A stretch of DNA of 64,000 nt from Promicromonospora sukumoe 327MFSha3.1 (GTDB lineage Bacteria > Actinomycetota > Actinomycetes > Actinomycetales > Cellulomonadaceae): NCBI RefSeq assembly GCF_000385135.1, contig NZ_ARQM01000016.1, forward strand, positions 124,001 to 188,000, in the 5' to 3' direction. The notes beneath the pieces were generated by a model. The model saw nothing but the letters and a program-made list of their open reading frames with translations, did no database searches and was not told the origin of the DNA. Every line of letters begins with the position of its first letter. Positions within the stretch are counted from its first letter, which is position 1. The translations under genes were made by a program, and so were the position numbers. Below, piece by piece: positions 1 through 10,309 of the stretch.

Positions 1-550
1 GCGCACCGCGGGGCCGATGGCGCTCGCGGCCCTGGCCGGCGCGTTCGGCGGCGCCATCGGCGCCTCGCACATCCCTGCCCAGCTCTTCAAGCCGATCATC
101 CTCGTGGTGCTCGTCGGCGTGCTGGCCTGGACCCTGCTCAAGCCGAACGTCGGCCAGCACGACGACCTGCGCTGGGTCGGCAACGGCCACCGGCGCATCG
201 CCGCCCTGATCGGCCTGCTCATCGGCGCCTACGACGGCCTGCTCGGCCCCGGCACCGGCACGTTCCTGGTCATCAGCCTGGTCAGCGCCCTCGGGTACTC
301 GTTCCTCCCGGCGTCCGCCATCGCCAAGATCGTGAACTTCGCGACCAACCTGGGCGCGCTGCTCTTCTTCGTGCCCAGCGGCGCCGTCATCTGGGCCCTC
401 GGCCTCGGGATGGGCGTGGCCAACCTCGTCGGCGCCTACATCGGCGCCCGGATGGCCGTGGCCAAGGGATCGAAGTTCGTCCGCGTCGTCTTCGTCGTCG
501 TGGTCGGGGCCCTGATCGCCCGCCTGGCCTGGGACGTCTTCGCCGGTTAG
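1..550 (+). CDS. TauE/SafE (TSUP) family membrane permease, 5' end outside window
   Basis: The reading frame is open from base 2, and the visible methionine at 17 is preceded in frame by Arg-Thr-Ala-Gly-Pro, so the gene very probably begins upstream of the window. The fragment holds about 182 residues with several hydrophobic helices and a PGTG loop (roughly residues 80-83 of the fragment) followed by a long hydrophobic segment, the usual pattern of the C-terminal half of TSUP proteins. Family members move sulfite, taurine-derived sulfonates or other small organic anions across the cytoplasmic membrane; the substrate cannot be read from this fragment. It ends with TAG, and the next gene lies 108 bases downstream behind its own promoter. 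Confidence 0.85.
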   Translation, partial: RTAGPMALAALAGAFGGAIGASHIPAQLFKPIILVVLVGVLAWTLLKPNVGQHDDLRWVGNGHRRIAALIGLLIGAYDGLLGPGTGTFLVISLVSALGYSFLPASAIAKIVNFATNLGALLFFVPSGAVIWALGLGMGVANLVGAYIGARMAVAKGSKFVRVVFVVVVGALIARLAWDVFAG

Positions 551-603
551 GACGGGCGGTAGCCGCCGCGAGATCTGCGGTAGAGGTTGCGCGGATTTGT
601 AGG

Positions 604-630
604 TACACCTGCCGCGGATTCGCAGGTGTA
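604..630. promoter_or_regulatory. Inverted repeat overlapping the promoter of the DUF4143 ATPase
   Basis: A perfect 9-bp inverted repeat (TACACCTGC at 604-612, GCAGGTGTA at 622-630) surrounds a 9-base spacer. A direct repeat, GCGGATTTGTAGGT at 591-604 and GCGGATTCGCAGGT at 614-627, overlaps it with 23-bp phasing, about two helical turns. A -10-like TAGGAT at 647-652 would put the transcript start on the ATG at 659, so the repeat sits where the -35 region should be. This suggests an operator; the protein that binds is unknown. Confidence 0.45.
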
Positions 631-658
631 GTTTCGAAACCGCGGATAGGATCGCGGT

Positions 659-1924
659 ATGTCTGACCACGTTCCTCGTCGAGCCCTTGCCGATCTCGTA
701 CGGCGCGTAGGTGCGTTCCGGGTCGTCGTCGTGGGAGGACCTCGACAGGCAGGCAAGACGACGCTGCTGCGAGAGCTGCACGGGGAGTCGGGTGGGACCT
801 TCTCGACCCTGGACGACGCCACGACGCTCAGCACCGTTCGTGATGACCCGACCAGTTTCGCCGCCTTCGGTGAGACGCCCCGGATCATCGACGAGGTTCA
901 GCGCGGCGGCGACGGACTACTGCTCGCAGTCAAGGCGGTCACCGACAGGAGCGATGCCCCCGGACAGTTCGTGCTCTCCGGGTCGACGCGGTTCCTGACG
1001 GTCCCCACGCTCTCCGAGTCCCTGGCGGGTCGCGCGGTCTTTCTCGACCTCTGGCCGCTCAGCGCGGCGGAGCTCACCCGGACAGATGCGGATGCGATGG
1101 CCGAGCTGTTCGAACCCGATCGGCTGACGTCGCGCACTCTGCCGACCGTGTGGACGCGAGAGCAGTACTTCTCCCTGATCTGCGCCGGCGGATACCCCGA
1201 GGCGATCCGTCTCGGTCCCGAGCTGCGTGACGACTGGTTCGACAGCTATGTCTCGACCGTCGTCCTGCGGGACGTCGCGAGCTTCGCGGACGTGCGTCAC
1301 GTGAGCACCGTCCCGCGACTGCTGCGGATCGTCGCTGCTCGCTCGGGCTCCGGCCTGGTCGTCACCGACATCTCGCAGAGCCTCGGCATCGCCCAGCCCA
1401 CGGTTCGCGACTATCTCGGTTACCTCGACATCGTCTACCTGACGTCGCGTCTGCCGGTCTGGTCCAACAACCTGACCTCCAGGCTGACCAAGACCGCCAA
1501 GGCCTACGTCACGGATTCGGGACTGGCCGCGTCACTGGTGGGTGCGGAGGCCCGCACGGTCGCCCAGCCGGGGCACCAGCTGTCCGGCATGCTCACGGAG
1601 ACTTTCGTCTTCACGGAGCTCACAAGGCAGCTCGCCACCAGCGCCGTGCGTGCGGACCTGTCCTACTACCGCGACCGCGAAGGGCGTGAGGTCGACTTCG
1701 TGCTCGAACGACGCGACGGCTCTGTCGTAGGGATCGAGGTCAAGGCGTCCGGCTCGGTGAGGAGCGACTCGTTCTCCCATCTCGCCTGGATGCGCGACAA
1801 GCTGGGCGAGCGATTCAAGGCCGGGTACGTGGTCTACCTCGGTGAACATGTCCGACCGTTCGGCGACCGGCTCGCCGCCCTGCCCCTCTCAGCGCTGTGG
1901 GGCGGGCGCGAGCTGCCCCAGTGA
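659..1924 (+). CDS. AAA ATPase with DUF4143 domain
   Basis: The protein has 421 residues. It opens with a P-loop (GPRQAGKTT, residues 27-35), followed by a Walker B-like IIDEVQ near residue 78 and an AAA core. The C-terminal part matches the DUF4143 pattern: a helical region, then REVDFVLERRDG and IEVKAS near residues 340-360, which resembles a PD-(D/E)xK nuclease-type core (D, then E-x-K). Such proteins are common stand-alone chromosomal genes of unknown function and are often suspected mobile or defence accessories. Here it is alone, with no toxin or methylase beside it. The ATG lies 7 bases after TAGGAT, so translation may be leaderless, although AGGA within that box could also act as a weak ribosome binding site. 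Confidence 0.85.
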   Translation: MSDHVPRRALADLVRRVGAFRVVVVGGPRQAGKTTLLRELHGESGGTFSTLDDATTLSTVRDDPTSFAAFGETPRIIDEVQRGGDGLLLAVKAVTDRSDAPGQFVLSGSTRFLTVPTLSESLAGRAVFLDLWPLSAAELTRTDADAMAELFEPDRLTSRTLPTVWTREQYFSLICAGGYPEAIRLGPELRDDWFDSYVSTVVLRDVASFADVRHVSTVPRLLRIVAARSGSGLVVTDISQSLGIAQPTVRDYLGYLDIVYLTSRLPVWSNNLTSRLTKTAKAYVTDSGLAASLVGAEARTVAQPGHQLSGMLTETFVFTELTRQLATSAVRADLSYYRDREGREVDFVLERRDGSVVGIEVKASGSVRSDSFSHLAWMRDKLGERFKAGYVVYLGEHVRPFGDRLAALPLSALWGGRELPQ

Positions 1925-2062
1925 CGGCATGAGCGTGACCCGCCGTCCCGCACGGTGAACGCCGAAGCGCCCGGAATTCCCGCCGTCGTACCATCGATTC
2001 GCAAACCCAACCACCCGGCGGGCCGTTGAGACAGACGGAGGCCGGCAACGGAAGGCAGGCGC

Positions 2063-4448
<2,386 letters not shown>

Positions 4449-4470
4449 GCCTCGGCCGCACGACCGCCAC

Positions 4471-4512
4471 GAGGAGGGGCGGGGCAGACACACGTCTGCC
4501 CCGCCCCTCCTC
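4471..4512 (+). terminator. Terminator after lysC-asd
   Basis: A perfect 19-bp stem (arms 4471-4489 and 4494-4512) closes on the loop ACAC. There is no long T run, as is common for GC-rich actinobacterial terminators. It separates asd from the divergently regulated GntR operon downstream. Confidence 0.85.
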
Positions 4513-4544
4513 TGCATTCCCCCTTGCGCGTCCACCTGGTTCTG

Positions 4545-4570
4545 TGGTTCATTAGTCGAGTAACGAACCA
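4545..4570. promoter_or_regulatory. Probable operator of the YtrA-type GntR regulator
   Basis: TGGTTCATTA (4545-4554) and TAACGAACCA (4561-4570) form an inverted repeat with one mismatch in ten around a 6-base spacer. It lies 17 bases before the GTG start of the GntR gene. YtrA-family repressors typically bind such palindromes at the promoter of their own ABC operon, so autoregulation is likely. Confidence 0.7.
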
Positions 4571-4587
4571 ACGGAGGGGGTGAGCCG

Positions 4588-4962
4588 GTGTTCGACGGGC
4601 CCGAGCCGATCTACATCCAGATCGCGCAGATGATCCGTGCACAGGTACTCGCCGGTGAGCTGAAGGAGGAGGAACAGGTCATGTCCACCACACAGTTCGC
4701 GACGACGTTCCGCATCAACCCGGCCACCGCCCAGAAGGCATTCGCCGGTCTGGTCGAGGAGGGCGTGCTCTACAAGCGCCGCGGTCTGGGCATGTTCGTC
4801 GCGCCGCAGGCGCGGGAGCGGTTGCTCGCGGACCACCGCAAGCGCTACTTCGAGGAGGTCCTGGCGCCCGCGCTGCAGCAGGCGGACATCCTCGGCATCC
4901 CGACCGAGGACGTCGTCGCCTACGTCCTGGGCGCCGGCAAGAAGAACACGGAGGAGTCATGA
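4588..4962 (+). CDS. GntR family transcriptional regulator, YtrA subfamily
   Basis: A short 124-residue regulator. The N-terminal winged helix (residues about 5-75) contains PIYIQIAQMIRAQVLAGEL and the recognition region TTQFATTFRINPATAQKAF, followed by the wing KRRGLGMFV. Only a small helical tail follows, which is the hallmark of YtrA-type GntR proteins. The start is GTG behind GGAGGGGG at 4573-4580. The stop overlaps the ATG of the ABC ATPase by four bases (ATGA), so it is the first gene of a five- to six-gene transport operon that it probably represses. Relatives respond to cell-wall antibiotics or envelope stress; the inducer here is unknown. Confidence 0.9.
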   Translation: MFDGPEPIYIQIAQMIRAQVLAGELKEEEQVMSTTQFATTFRINPATAQKAFAGLVEEGVLYKRRGLGMFVAPQARERLLADHRKRYFEEVLAPALQQADILGIPTEDVVAYVLGAGKKNTEES

Positions 4963-5909
4963 CGACGACCGCACCTTTCGGGGCCCGCCTGGACGACGTC
5001 GTCGTCCACTTCGGCAGGAGCCACCGGGTGCTGCAGAACGGCACCATGGTCCGGGACGAGGCGAGCACGGCGCTCGACGGCGCCTCGCTCACGATCCGCC
5101 CCGGCGCCATCACCGGCGTCCTGGGTCGCAACGGTGCCGGCAAGACGACGATGCTCTCCCTGCTGGCGGCGTTCACCCGCCCCACCAGCGGCAGCGTCCT
5201 GGTCGGGCCCGAGGGCGCGCAGGAGGACCCGTGGGAGAACCCGTGGATCACCTCCGGCACGCAGCTCGTCCGCGAGAGCGGCGACCTGATGACCGACGAG
5301 AAGGTCTCCACCTCGCTCAAGTACTACGCCGACATGCGGCCGGACTGGAGCGCGGAGACGGCCGAGCGCCTGCTGGACCTGTTCGAGATCGACGTCCGCA
5401 AGAACCCGTCGGCCCTGTCGCGCGGCAAGCGGTCCGCGGTCGGAGCCAGCATCGGCCTGGCCACGCGTGCGCCGCTGACCATCTTCGACGAGGTCTACCT
5501 CGGCATGGACGCCCCCACGCGGTACGCGTTCTACGACGAGCTCCTCGCCGACTACGCCGAGCACCCCCGCACGATCCTGCTGTCCAGCCACCTGGTCGAG
5601 GAGGTCGAGCGGCTGTTCGAGGACGTCGTGGTCATCGACAAGGGGCGCGTGCTCCTGGCCGAGCCCGCCGACGAGATGCGGGCGCGCGGGTTCAGCCTCA
5701 CCGGCACCAAGGACGCCGTCGAGCGCATCGCGGGCGGACGCCGCGTGCTGCACCGCCAGCAGCTCGGTGCGACCGTGCAGGTCACGCTGGAGGGCGCGCT
5801 GGAGGACGGCGAGCGAGCCGCTGCCCGCGAGGCGGGCGTCGAGGTCGGCTCCGTGCCGGTGCAGGACCTCTTCGTACGCCTCACCGGCTCCGGGAACGTG
5901 CCGTCATGA
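4959..5909 (+). CDS. ABC transporter ATP-binding protein (first module of the GntR operon)
   Basis: A 316-residue ATPase on the cytoplasmic face. Walker A is GRNGAGKTT (about residues 59-67), Walker B is LTIFDEVYLGMD and the H-loop is ILLSSHLVEE. The signature is a degenerate LSRGKRSAVGA rather than LSGGQ, and the Walker B glutamate is followed by Val instead of the usual Pro. Both features fit the subclass that travels with YtrA-type regulators. The start overlaps the regulator stop, and the stop overlaps the next membrane gene (ATGA). Its partners are most likely the two membrane proteins that follow. Substrate unknown. Confidence 0.88.
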   Translation: MTTTAPFGARLDDVVVHFGRSHRVLQNGTMVRDEASTALDGASLTIRPGAITGVLGRNGAGKTTMLSLLAAFTRPTSGSVLVGPEGAQEDPWENPWITSGTQLVRESGDLMTDEKVSTSLKYYADMRPDWSAETAERLLDLFEIDVRKNPSALSRGKRSAVGASIGLATRAPLTIFDEVYLGMDAPTRYAFYDELLADYAEHPRTILLSSHLVEEVERLFEDVVVIDKGRVLLAEPADEMRARGFSLTGTKDAVERIAGGRRVLHRQQLGATVQVTLEGALEDGERAAAREAGVEVGSVPVQDLFVRLTGSGNVPS

Positions 5910-6652
5910 GCGCCGCGACAGCTCTGATCCGCGAGGCCGACCAGCGCGGCGCCCGGCGGGCGGCCGCCGTCACGGTCCGCGTCGTCGTCACGATCGGTGC
6001 GTGGTACTGGGCGATCTTCGTGATCGTGGCCGCCGCGGTCATCATCGGCAACGACCGGTTCGGCTCCGGCCTGGACCAGGGGGTCCTCGACGCCCAGATG
6101 GGTGGCCCGTCCCGCTGGTTCCTGCTGGTGCTCGGCATGATCATCCCGGCGGCCTACCTCCGGCTGCACGTCGCGGCCGGCGGCACCCGACGGTCCCTCG
6201 CGGTCGGCACCGTCCAGGGCGCCCTCGTCAGCGGCGCGCTGATCGGGCTCGTCACGGCGCTCTACCTGCTCGGCGAGCGTGCGCTGTTCGCCGCGTTCGA
6301 CCAGCCCTGGGTCCGCGAGTTCGGGCTGCCGATGGACGGCGTCCCCGGCGTCGCGCTGACGGTGCTGTCCGAGTCGCTCGTCGCCGCCACGTACTACCTG
6401 GTCGGCGCCGCGATCTCGGCCGGCTACTACCGGCTCGGCGCGCTGCGCGGCTCCCTCTACCTGCTCGCCGCGCTCGTCCCGGCGGCCCTGGCCGACCTGT
6501 CCACCCACACCGGCGTCACGGCCCTGATCGTGGGGCCGGAGAACCTGCCCGGCGTCCTGCTCGGGCTGGCGGGCGGCGCCGTCGCGGTCGCCCTGGCGGC
6601 CTGGCTGTTCGGCACGCCTGTCCGAACCGTCCACCTGCGGCCATCCCTCTGA
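5906..6652 (+). CDS. Six-helix membrane protein, probable ABC permease subunit
   Basis: I do not recognise a named family. The 248 residues have about six transmembrane helices. They share with the next gene the motif HVAAGG(T/S)RRSL after the second helix, a GIWFW/GAWYW first helix and LGER in the following loop, so the two are tandem paralogues. The start ATG overlaps the ATPase stop by four bases, which sets the start. The predicted role is the membrane half of an export or signalling ABC transporter driven by the preceding ATPase. Confidence 0.75.
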   Translation: MSAATALIREADQRGARRAAAVTVRVVVTIGAWYWAIFVIVAAAVIIGNDRFGSGLDQGVLDAQMGGPSRWFLLVLGMIIPAAYLRLHVAAGGTRRSLAVGTVQGALVSGALIGLVTALYLLGERALFAAFDQPWVREFGLPMDGVPGVALTVLSESLVAATYYLVGAAISAGYYRLGALRGSLYLLAALVPAALADLSTHTGVTALIVGPENLPGVLLGLAGGAVAVALAAWLFGTPVRTVHLRPSL

Positions 6653-6663
6653 GGAGGACGACG

Positions 6664-7470
6664 ATGACAACACCGACCATCGAGGAGACCGCGATGAGCC
6701 GCACCCGGCTCGCCCGCGCCGGGCACCTGCGCGGCGTCGCCGGCGCGGCCCGGAGGCTCCGCGTCTCGGGCCTCACGATCGGCATCTGGTTCTGGGGCAT
6801 CTACGCGCTCTATGCCGTCGGGATCAGCGTCGGCAACGCCGCGGCCGGCAACGACCTGGAGATCAGCGCGCTCGACGCGACGCTCGGCGCCTCGCGCTGG
6901 CCCATGATCGCGCTCGGCGTCACGGTCTCCTCCGGGATCCTGGCGATGCACGTCGCCGCCGGCGGCAGCCGCCGGTCCCTGTTCGACGGCGTGCTGCGCG
7001 GCGCGCTCGTCGTCGGCGGCGGCCTCGGCGTCGTGACCACGCTCGCGCTGCTCGGCGAACGCCTGCTGAGCACGTCGCTCGGCATGACCTGGCGCCGCCT
7101 CGGGGCGCTGCCCTTCGACTCGCCCCTGGCCGTGCTCGGCACCGCCGCCGCCGAGGGCCTCGTGCTCGTCACGTACATCCTGGTGGGCGCGTGCATCGGC
7201 ACCGGCTTCAGCCACGCCGGGGCCTGGGGCACCCTCCTCATCGTCCCGCTCGCCCTGCCCGCCGTGCTCGCCGACGTCGCCACCCGGACCGGCGTGTTCG
7301 GCACCATCGCCAACGTCCAGCTCGTGCCCGACATCGACCACGCCGAGGTACCGCCGGGCGAGGGCCTCGCCACCATGCTGATCGGCCTCGGCGGTTCCGC
7401 CCTCGCGGTCGTGATCGCCGCCGTCGTGCTCCGCGCCCTGCTGCGCACCGTCCCGGTGCGTCCCGTCTGA
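6664..7470 (+). CDS. Six-helix membrane protein, paralogue of the preceding gene
   Basis: This 268-residue protein aligns along its length with the preceding gene product: GIWFWGIYAL in helix one, MHVAAGGSRRSL in the middle, LGERLL, and a final long helix. The start is ATG 6664 behind GAGGAGG; an in-frame ATG at 6694 is a weaker alternative. Tandem duplication followed by divergence is the simplest origin, and a heterodimeric channel with the first protein is the likely role. A 30-base gap with AAGGAG separates it from the next ATPase gene. Confidence 0.75.
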   Translation: MTTPTIEETAMSRTRLARAGHLRGVAGAARRLRVSGLTIGIWFWGIYALYAVGISVGNAAAGNDLEISALDATLGASRWPMIALGVTVSSGILAMHVAAGGSRRSLFDGVLRGALVVGGGLGVVTTLALLGERLLSTSLGMTWRRLGALPFDSPLAVLGTAAAEGLVLVTYILVGACIGTGFSHAGAWGTLLIVPLALPAVLADVATRTGVFGTIANVQLVPDIDHAEVPPGEGLATMLIGLGGSALAVVIAAVVLRALLRTVPVRPV

Positions 7471-7500
7471 CCCACCCCCCACGATCTTGAAGGAGCGACC

Positions 7501-8484
7501 ATGACGTCCCCAGTCGTCGAAGTCCGCAACCTCCGCAAGACCTATCCCGGCGCCGGCCGCGGCGCCGCCCCCAAGACCGCGGTCGCCGACGTGTCCTTCC
7601 AGGTGGCGCGCGGCGAGATCTTCGGGATCCTCGGCCCCAACGGGGCCGGCAAGACCACGACCGTCGAGTGCCTCGCCGGCCTCCGGGCAGCCGACGGCGG
7701 CGACATCCAGGTGCTCGGCAACAACCCCCGGACCGACCCGATGTCGGTGCGCCAGCACGTCGGCGTCCAGCTCCAGGAGGCCGCGCTGCACGACAACATC
7801 ACCGTCGACGAGGCGATGCGCGTCTTCGCCTCGTTCTACCCCGACCCGGCGTCCGTGCCGGAGCTCCTCGACCTCCTGGACCTGACCGCCCACGGCAAGC
7901 AGCGGTTCGGCAAGCTGTCCGGCGGCCAGAAGCAGCGACTCTCCATCGCACTCGCGCTGGTGGGCAAGCCGCAGGTGGCCATCCTCGACGAGCTCACCAC
8001 CGGCCTCGACCCCGCCGCCCGCCGCGCCACGTGGGACCTGGTCGAGCGGGTCCGGGACTCCGGGGTGACCATCCTGCTCGTCACCCACTTCATGGACGAG
8101 GCCGAGCGGCTCTGCGACCGGCTCGCCGTGATCGACAAGGGGCGCGTCGTCACCGAGGGCACGCCCGCCTCGCTCATCGAGAGCCTGGACGGGTCCCGCG
8201 GTGTGCGGCTCCGGTTCGCCGACCCGGCCGCCCGCCGGCGGGCCGCCGACCTCCTCACGCTGCTCTCCCGGCAGGACGACGACGTCGCCGCCGTCCGCAC
8301 CACCGCCGACGAGATCGAGGTGACGGGCACGCGCAGGGCGCTGTTCGCCGTCGTGCAGGCGCTGGCGCCCGCCGAGCTCGTGCCCGATGACGTCCGTACC
8401 GTCACACGCACCCTCGAGGACGTGTTCGTCCAGGTCACCGGGCGGCAGTACCAGGCAGACGAGAACGAGGAGGTGGCGGCATGA
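7501..8484 (+). CDS. ABC transporter ATP-binding protein, DrrA/CcmA type (second module)
   Basis: The ATPase has 327 residues. It carries a canonical Walker A (GPNGAGKTTT), a full signature (LSGGQKQRL), Walker B (VAILDELTTGLD, with Leu where Pro is usual) and an H-loop (LVTHFMDEAERL). The C-terminal 90 residues form the accessory domain seen in drug- and polyether-export ATPases. AAGGAG lies just before the ATG. The stop overlaps the start of the ABC-2 permease by four bases, so the pair makes a complete type-2 exporter. Substrate unknown; it is probably co-expressed with the first module. Confidence 0.93.
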   Translation: MTSPVVEVRNLRKTYPGAGRGAAPKTAVADVSFQVARGEIFGILGPNGAGKTTTVECLAGLRAADGGDIQVLGNNPRTDPMSVRQHVGVQLQEAALHDNITVDEAMRVFASFYPDPASVPELLDLLDLTAHGKQRFGKLSGGQKQRLSIALALVGKPQVAILDELTTGLDPAARRATWDLVERVRDSGVTILLVTHFMDEAERLCDRLAVIDKGRVVTEGTPASLIESLDGSRGVRLRFADPAARRRAADLLTLLSRQDDDVAAVRTTADEIEVTGTRRALFAVVQALAPAELVPDDVRTVTRTLEDVFVQVTGRQYQADENEEVAA

Positions 8485-9272
8485 GCGCCGTCGGAACGGT
8501 CAGCGCCGCGCGGAGCGCCCGCGGCTTCGGCACCCTGTTCGCCACCGAGGCGAGGGTGTGGCTGCGGGACCCGGGAGCCGTGTTCTTCGCGCTCGTGTTC
8601 CCGGTGCTGCTCCTGGTCGCGCTCGGCCTGGTCATCCCCGACTTCCGCACGCCGATGGACGATCCGGGCCTGCCGTGGGAGAACGCGCCCGCCGTCACCA
8701 TCTGGATGCCGACCGTCCTGGCGCTCGCGGTCGCCACGATCTCCCTGACCACCATGCCCGTGCAGTTCGCGACGTTCCGCGAGAAGGGCGTCCTGCGCCG
8801 GCTGGCGACCACGCCGATGCCCCCGCAGAACCTGATCGGCGCGCACCTGGTGATCAACGTGCTGGCGCTGCTCGTCGCCGCGGCGGCCGCCGTCGTCGGG
8901 GGCATGACGGTGCTGGGCATCCCGGCTGCCGTCGACCCGCTGGTCGTGCTCCTGTGCTTCGTGCTCGCGACCACCGCGATGTTCTCCCTCGGCCTGCTGG
9001 TCGCCGCGCGAGCCGCGCGGGGCACCTCGGCGTCGGGCCTCGGGATGCTGATCTACTTCCCGTCGCTCCTGTTCTCCGGCGTCTGGGTGCCGCTGCCGGT
9101 GATGCCCGACTGGATGTCGGAGGTCTCGAAGTACACCCCGATCGGAGCGGCTGCCCAGGGCATGCTGGCGGGCTGGTTCGGCGACGGCTTCCCCCTCGCG
9201 CAGGTGCTCGTCATGCTGGCCTGGACGGTGGTGCTGTTCCCGCTCGGCGTCAAGCTCTTCCGGTGGACGTGA
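8481..9272 (+). CDS. ABC-2 type transporter permease
   Basis: A 263-residue inner-membrane protein with six predicted helices and the ABC-2 pattern: an N-terminal cytoplasmic stretch, LLLVALGLVIP, FREKGVLRRLATTPM in the coupling loop, and FSGVWVPLPVMP before the last helices. It pairs with the ATPase whose stop codon it overlaps. Relatives export daunorubicin-like drugs, lipids or peptides. It closes the GntR operon, and no clear terminator follows before the next gene's own promoter. Confidence 0.92.
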   Translation: MSAVGTVSAARSARGFGTLFATEARVWLRDPGAVFFALVFPVLLLVALGLVIPDFRTPMDDPGLPWENAPAVTIWMPTVLALAVATISLTTMPVQFATFREKGVLRRLATTPMPPQNLIGAHLVINVLALLVAAAAAVVGGMTVLGIPAAVDPLVVLLCFVLATTAMFSLGLLVAARAARGTSASGLGMLIYFPSLLFSGVWVPLPVMPDWMSEVSKYTPIGAAAQGMLAGWFGDGFPLAQVLVMLAWTVVLFPLGVKLFRWT

Positions 9273-9303
9273 CCGCTGGTCAGGGGTCCCCTACGCTCGT
9301 GTC

Positions 9304-10038
9304 ATGAAGCCGTTTCTGCTGCTCGCGACGCGCGCGGAGGACCTCGCCGCGGACGGCGAGTACGAGGCGTTCCGCCGGTACGGAGGCCTCGAACCGGAGC
9401 AGCTGCACCGGGTGCGCCTCGAGCGCGACCCGCTGCCGCCCGTCGACCTGGACGACTACTCGGGCGTCCTCGTCGGCGGGGGACCCTTCAACTCCTCGGA
9501 CCCCGCGGAGCTGAAGGGTCCCGCGCAACGGCGGGTCGAGGCCGAGCTGTCGGGGCTGCTCGACGAGATCGTGGCGCGCGACTTCCCGTTCCTGGGCGCC
9601 TGCTACGGCGTCGGCACCCTCGGGGCGCACCAGGGCGCGGTGATCGACTCGACCTACGCCGAGCCCGTGGGGCCCGTGACCATCGAGCTCGGCCCGGACG
9701 CCGCGGACGACCCGCTGCTGGCCGGGCTCCCGCAGTCGTTCGCCGCGTACGTCGGCCACAAGGAGGCGGTCCGCAAGCTGCCCGACCACGCCGTGCTGCT
9801 CGCGTCGTCGGCCGGCTGCCCGGTCCAGATGTTCCGGATCAAGCAGAACCTGTACGCCACGCAGTTCCACCCCGAGCTCGACGGTCAGGGCATCGACCAG
9901 CGGATCGCCGTCTACCGCGAGTACGGGTACTTCCCGCCCGAGGAGGCGGAGCTGGTCCGGGAGCGCTGCCTCGCCGTCGAGGTCACGGAGCCGCTGCGCA
10001 TCATGCGGGCGTTCGTGGAGCGGTACGCGCGTGTGTGA
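9304..10038 (+). CDS. Class I glutamine amidotransferase (GMP synthase-like)
   Basis: The 244 residues show the class I triad: the nucleophile Cys in GACYGVG (about residue 101) and the His in TQFHPEL (about residue 193), with a glutamate two residues on. GVLVGGGPFNSSD forms the oxyanion region. Stand-alone proteins of this type hydrolyse glutamine or act on gamma-glutamyl compounds; the acceptor is unknown. TACGCT at 9292-9297 places the transcript start on the ATG, so it is probably leaderless and independent of the ABC operon. Confidence 0.88.
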   Translation: MKPFLLLATRAEDLAADGEYEAFRRYGGLEPEQLHRVRLERDPLPPVDLDDYSGVLVGGGPFNSSDPAELKGPAQRRVEAELSGLLDEIVARDFPFLGACYGVGTLGAHQGAVIDSTYAEPVGPVTIELGPDAADDPLLAGLPQSFAAYVGHKEAVRKLPDHAVLLASSAGCPVQMFRIKQNLYATQFHPELDGQGIDQRIAVYREYGYFPPEEAELVRERCLAVEVTEPLRIMRAFVERYARV

Positions 10039-10060
10039 TCGACCGCATCCTAAGATCCGG

Positions 10061-10089
10061 TGGACAGCCGCCAGGGGTGCGGCTACCGT
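10061..10089 (+). promoter_or_regulatory. Promoter of the DAHP synthase leader
   Basis: A -35 like TGGACA (10061-10066) and a -10 like TACCGT (10084-10089) are separated by exactly 17 bases. The expected start, 10096-10097, coincides with the GTG of the leader peptide, so the leader would be translated without a 5' untranslated region. Confidence 0.7.
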
Positions 10090-10096
10090 TTTGGCC

Positions 10097-10162
10097 GTGG
10101 ACATCCGTTGGTATTGGCGCTTTACGTCGGCTCCTGGTGGAGCTCGGCGGGCGTACGCCTGA
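10097..10162 (+). CDS. Aromatic leader peptide upstream of DAHP synthase (21 residues)
   Basis: A GTG-started frame of 21 codons reads Met-Asp-Ile-Arg-Trp-Tyr-Trp-Arg-Phe and ends with TGA at 10160. Codons 5 to 9 hold two Trp, one Tyr and one Phe, the three end products of the pathway that the downstream gene opens. The promoter places the first base of the mRNA at the start codon. A hairpin (arms 10129-10140 and 10171-10182) and then a terminator stem follow. This is the arrangement of ribosome-mediated attenuation. From memory, a comparable leader (aroR) is described before aroF in Corynebacterium glutamicum. Function is inferred from sequence only. Confidence 0.8.
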   Translation: MDIRWYWRFTSAPGGARRAYA

Positions 10163-10182
10163 CCAACTTTCCACCCGGAGCC

Positions 10183-10222
10183 AGGGCCTGGGACGCCGAT
10201 CGCGTCCAGGCCCTTCGTCTTT
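10183..10222 (+). terminator. Attenuator terminator in the DAHP synthase leader
   Basis: The arms 10183-10196 and 10202-10214 pair over 13 bp with one bulged G, closing on a 5-base loop, and TCGTCTTT follows. It lies between the leader peptide stop (10162) and the DAHP synthase ATG (10310), so it can abort transcription before the structural gene. Confidence 0.75.
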
Positions 10223-10309
10223 GCCGAGACGGGCCGCTCCGGACAGGAGTCGGTGGCGGGCCGTCCGGTTCCTCGAACCAGACCCCGCCAACTTGGAGCC
10301 CCGATCCCG

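Noticed and set aside
659-1924. Defence island around the DUF4143 ATPase.
   Set aside because: Its neighbours are a TauE permease and lysC; no toxin, methylase or nuclease partner is present.
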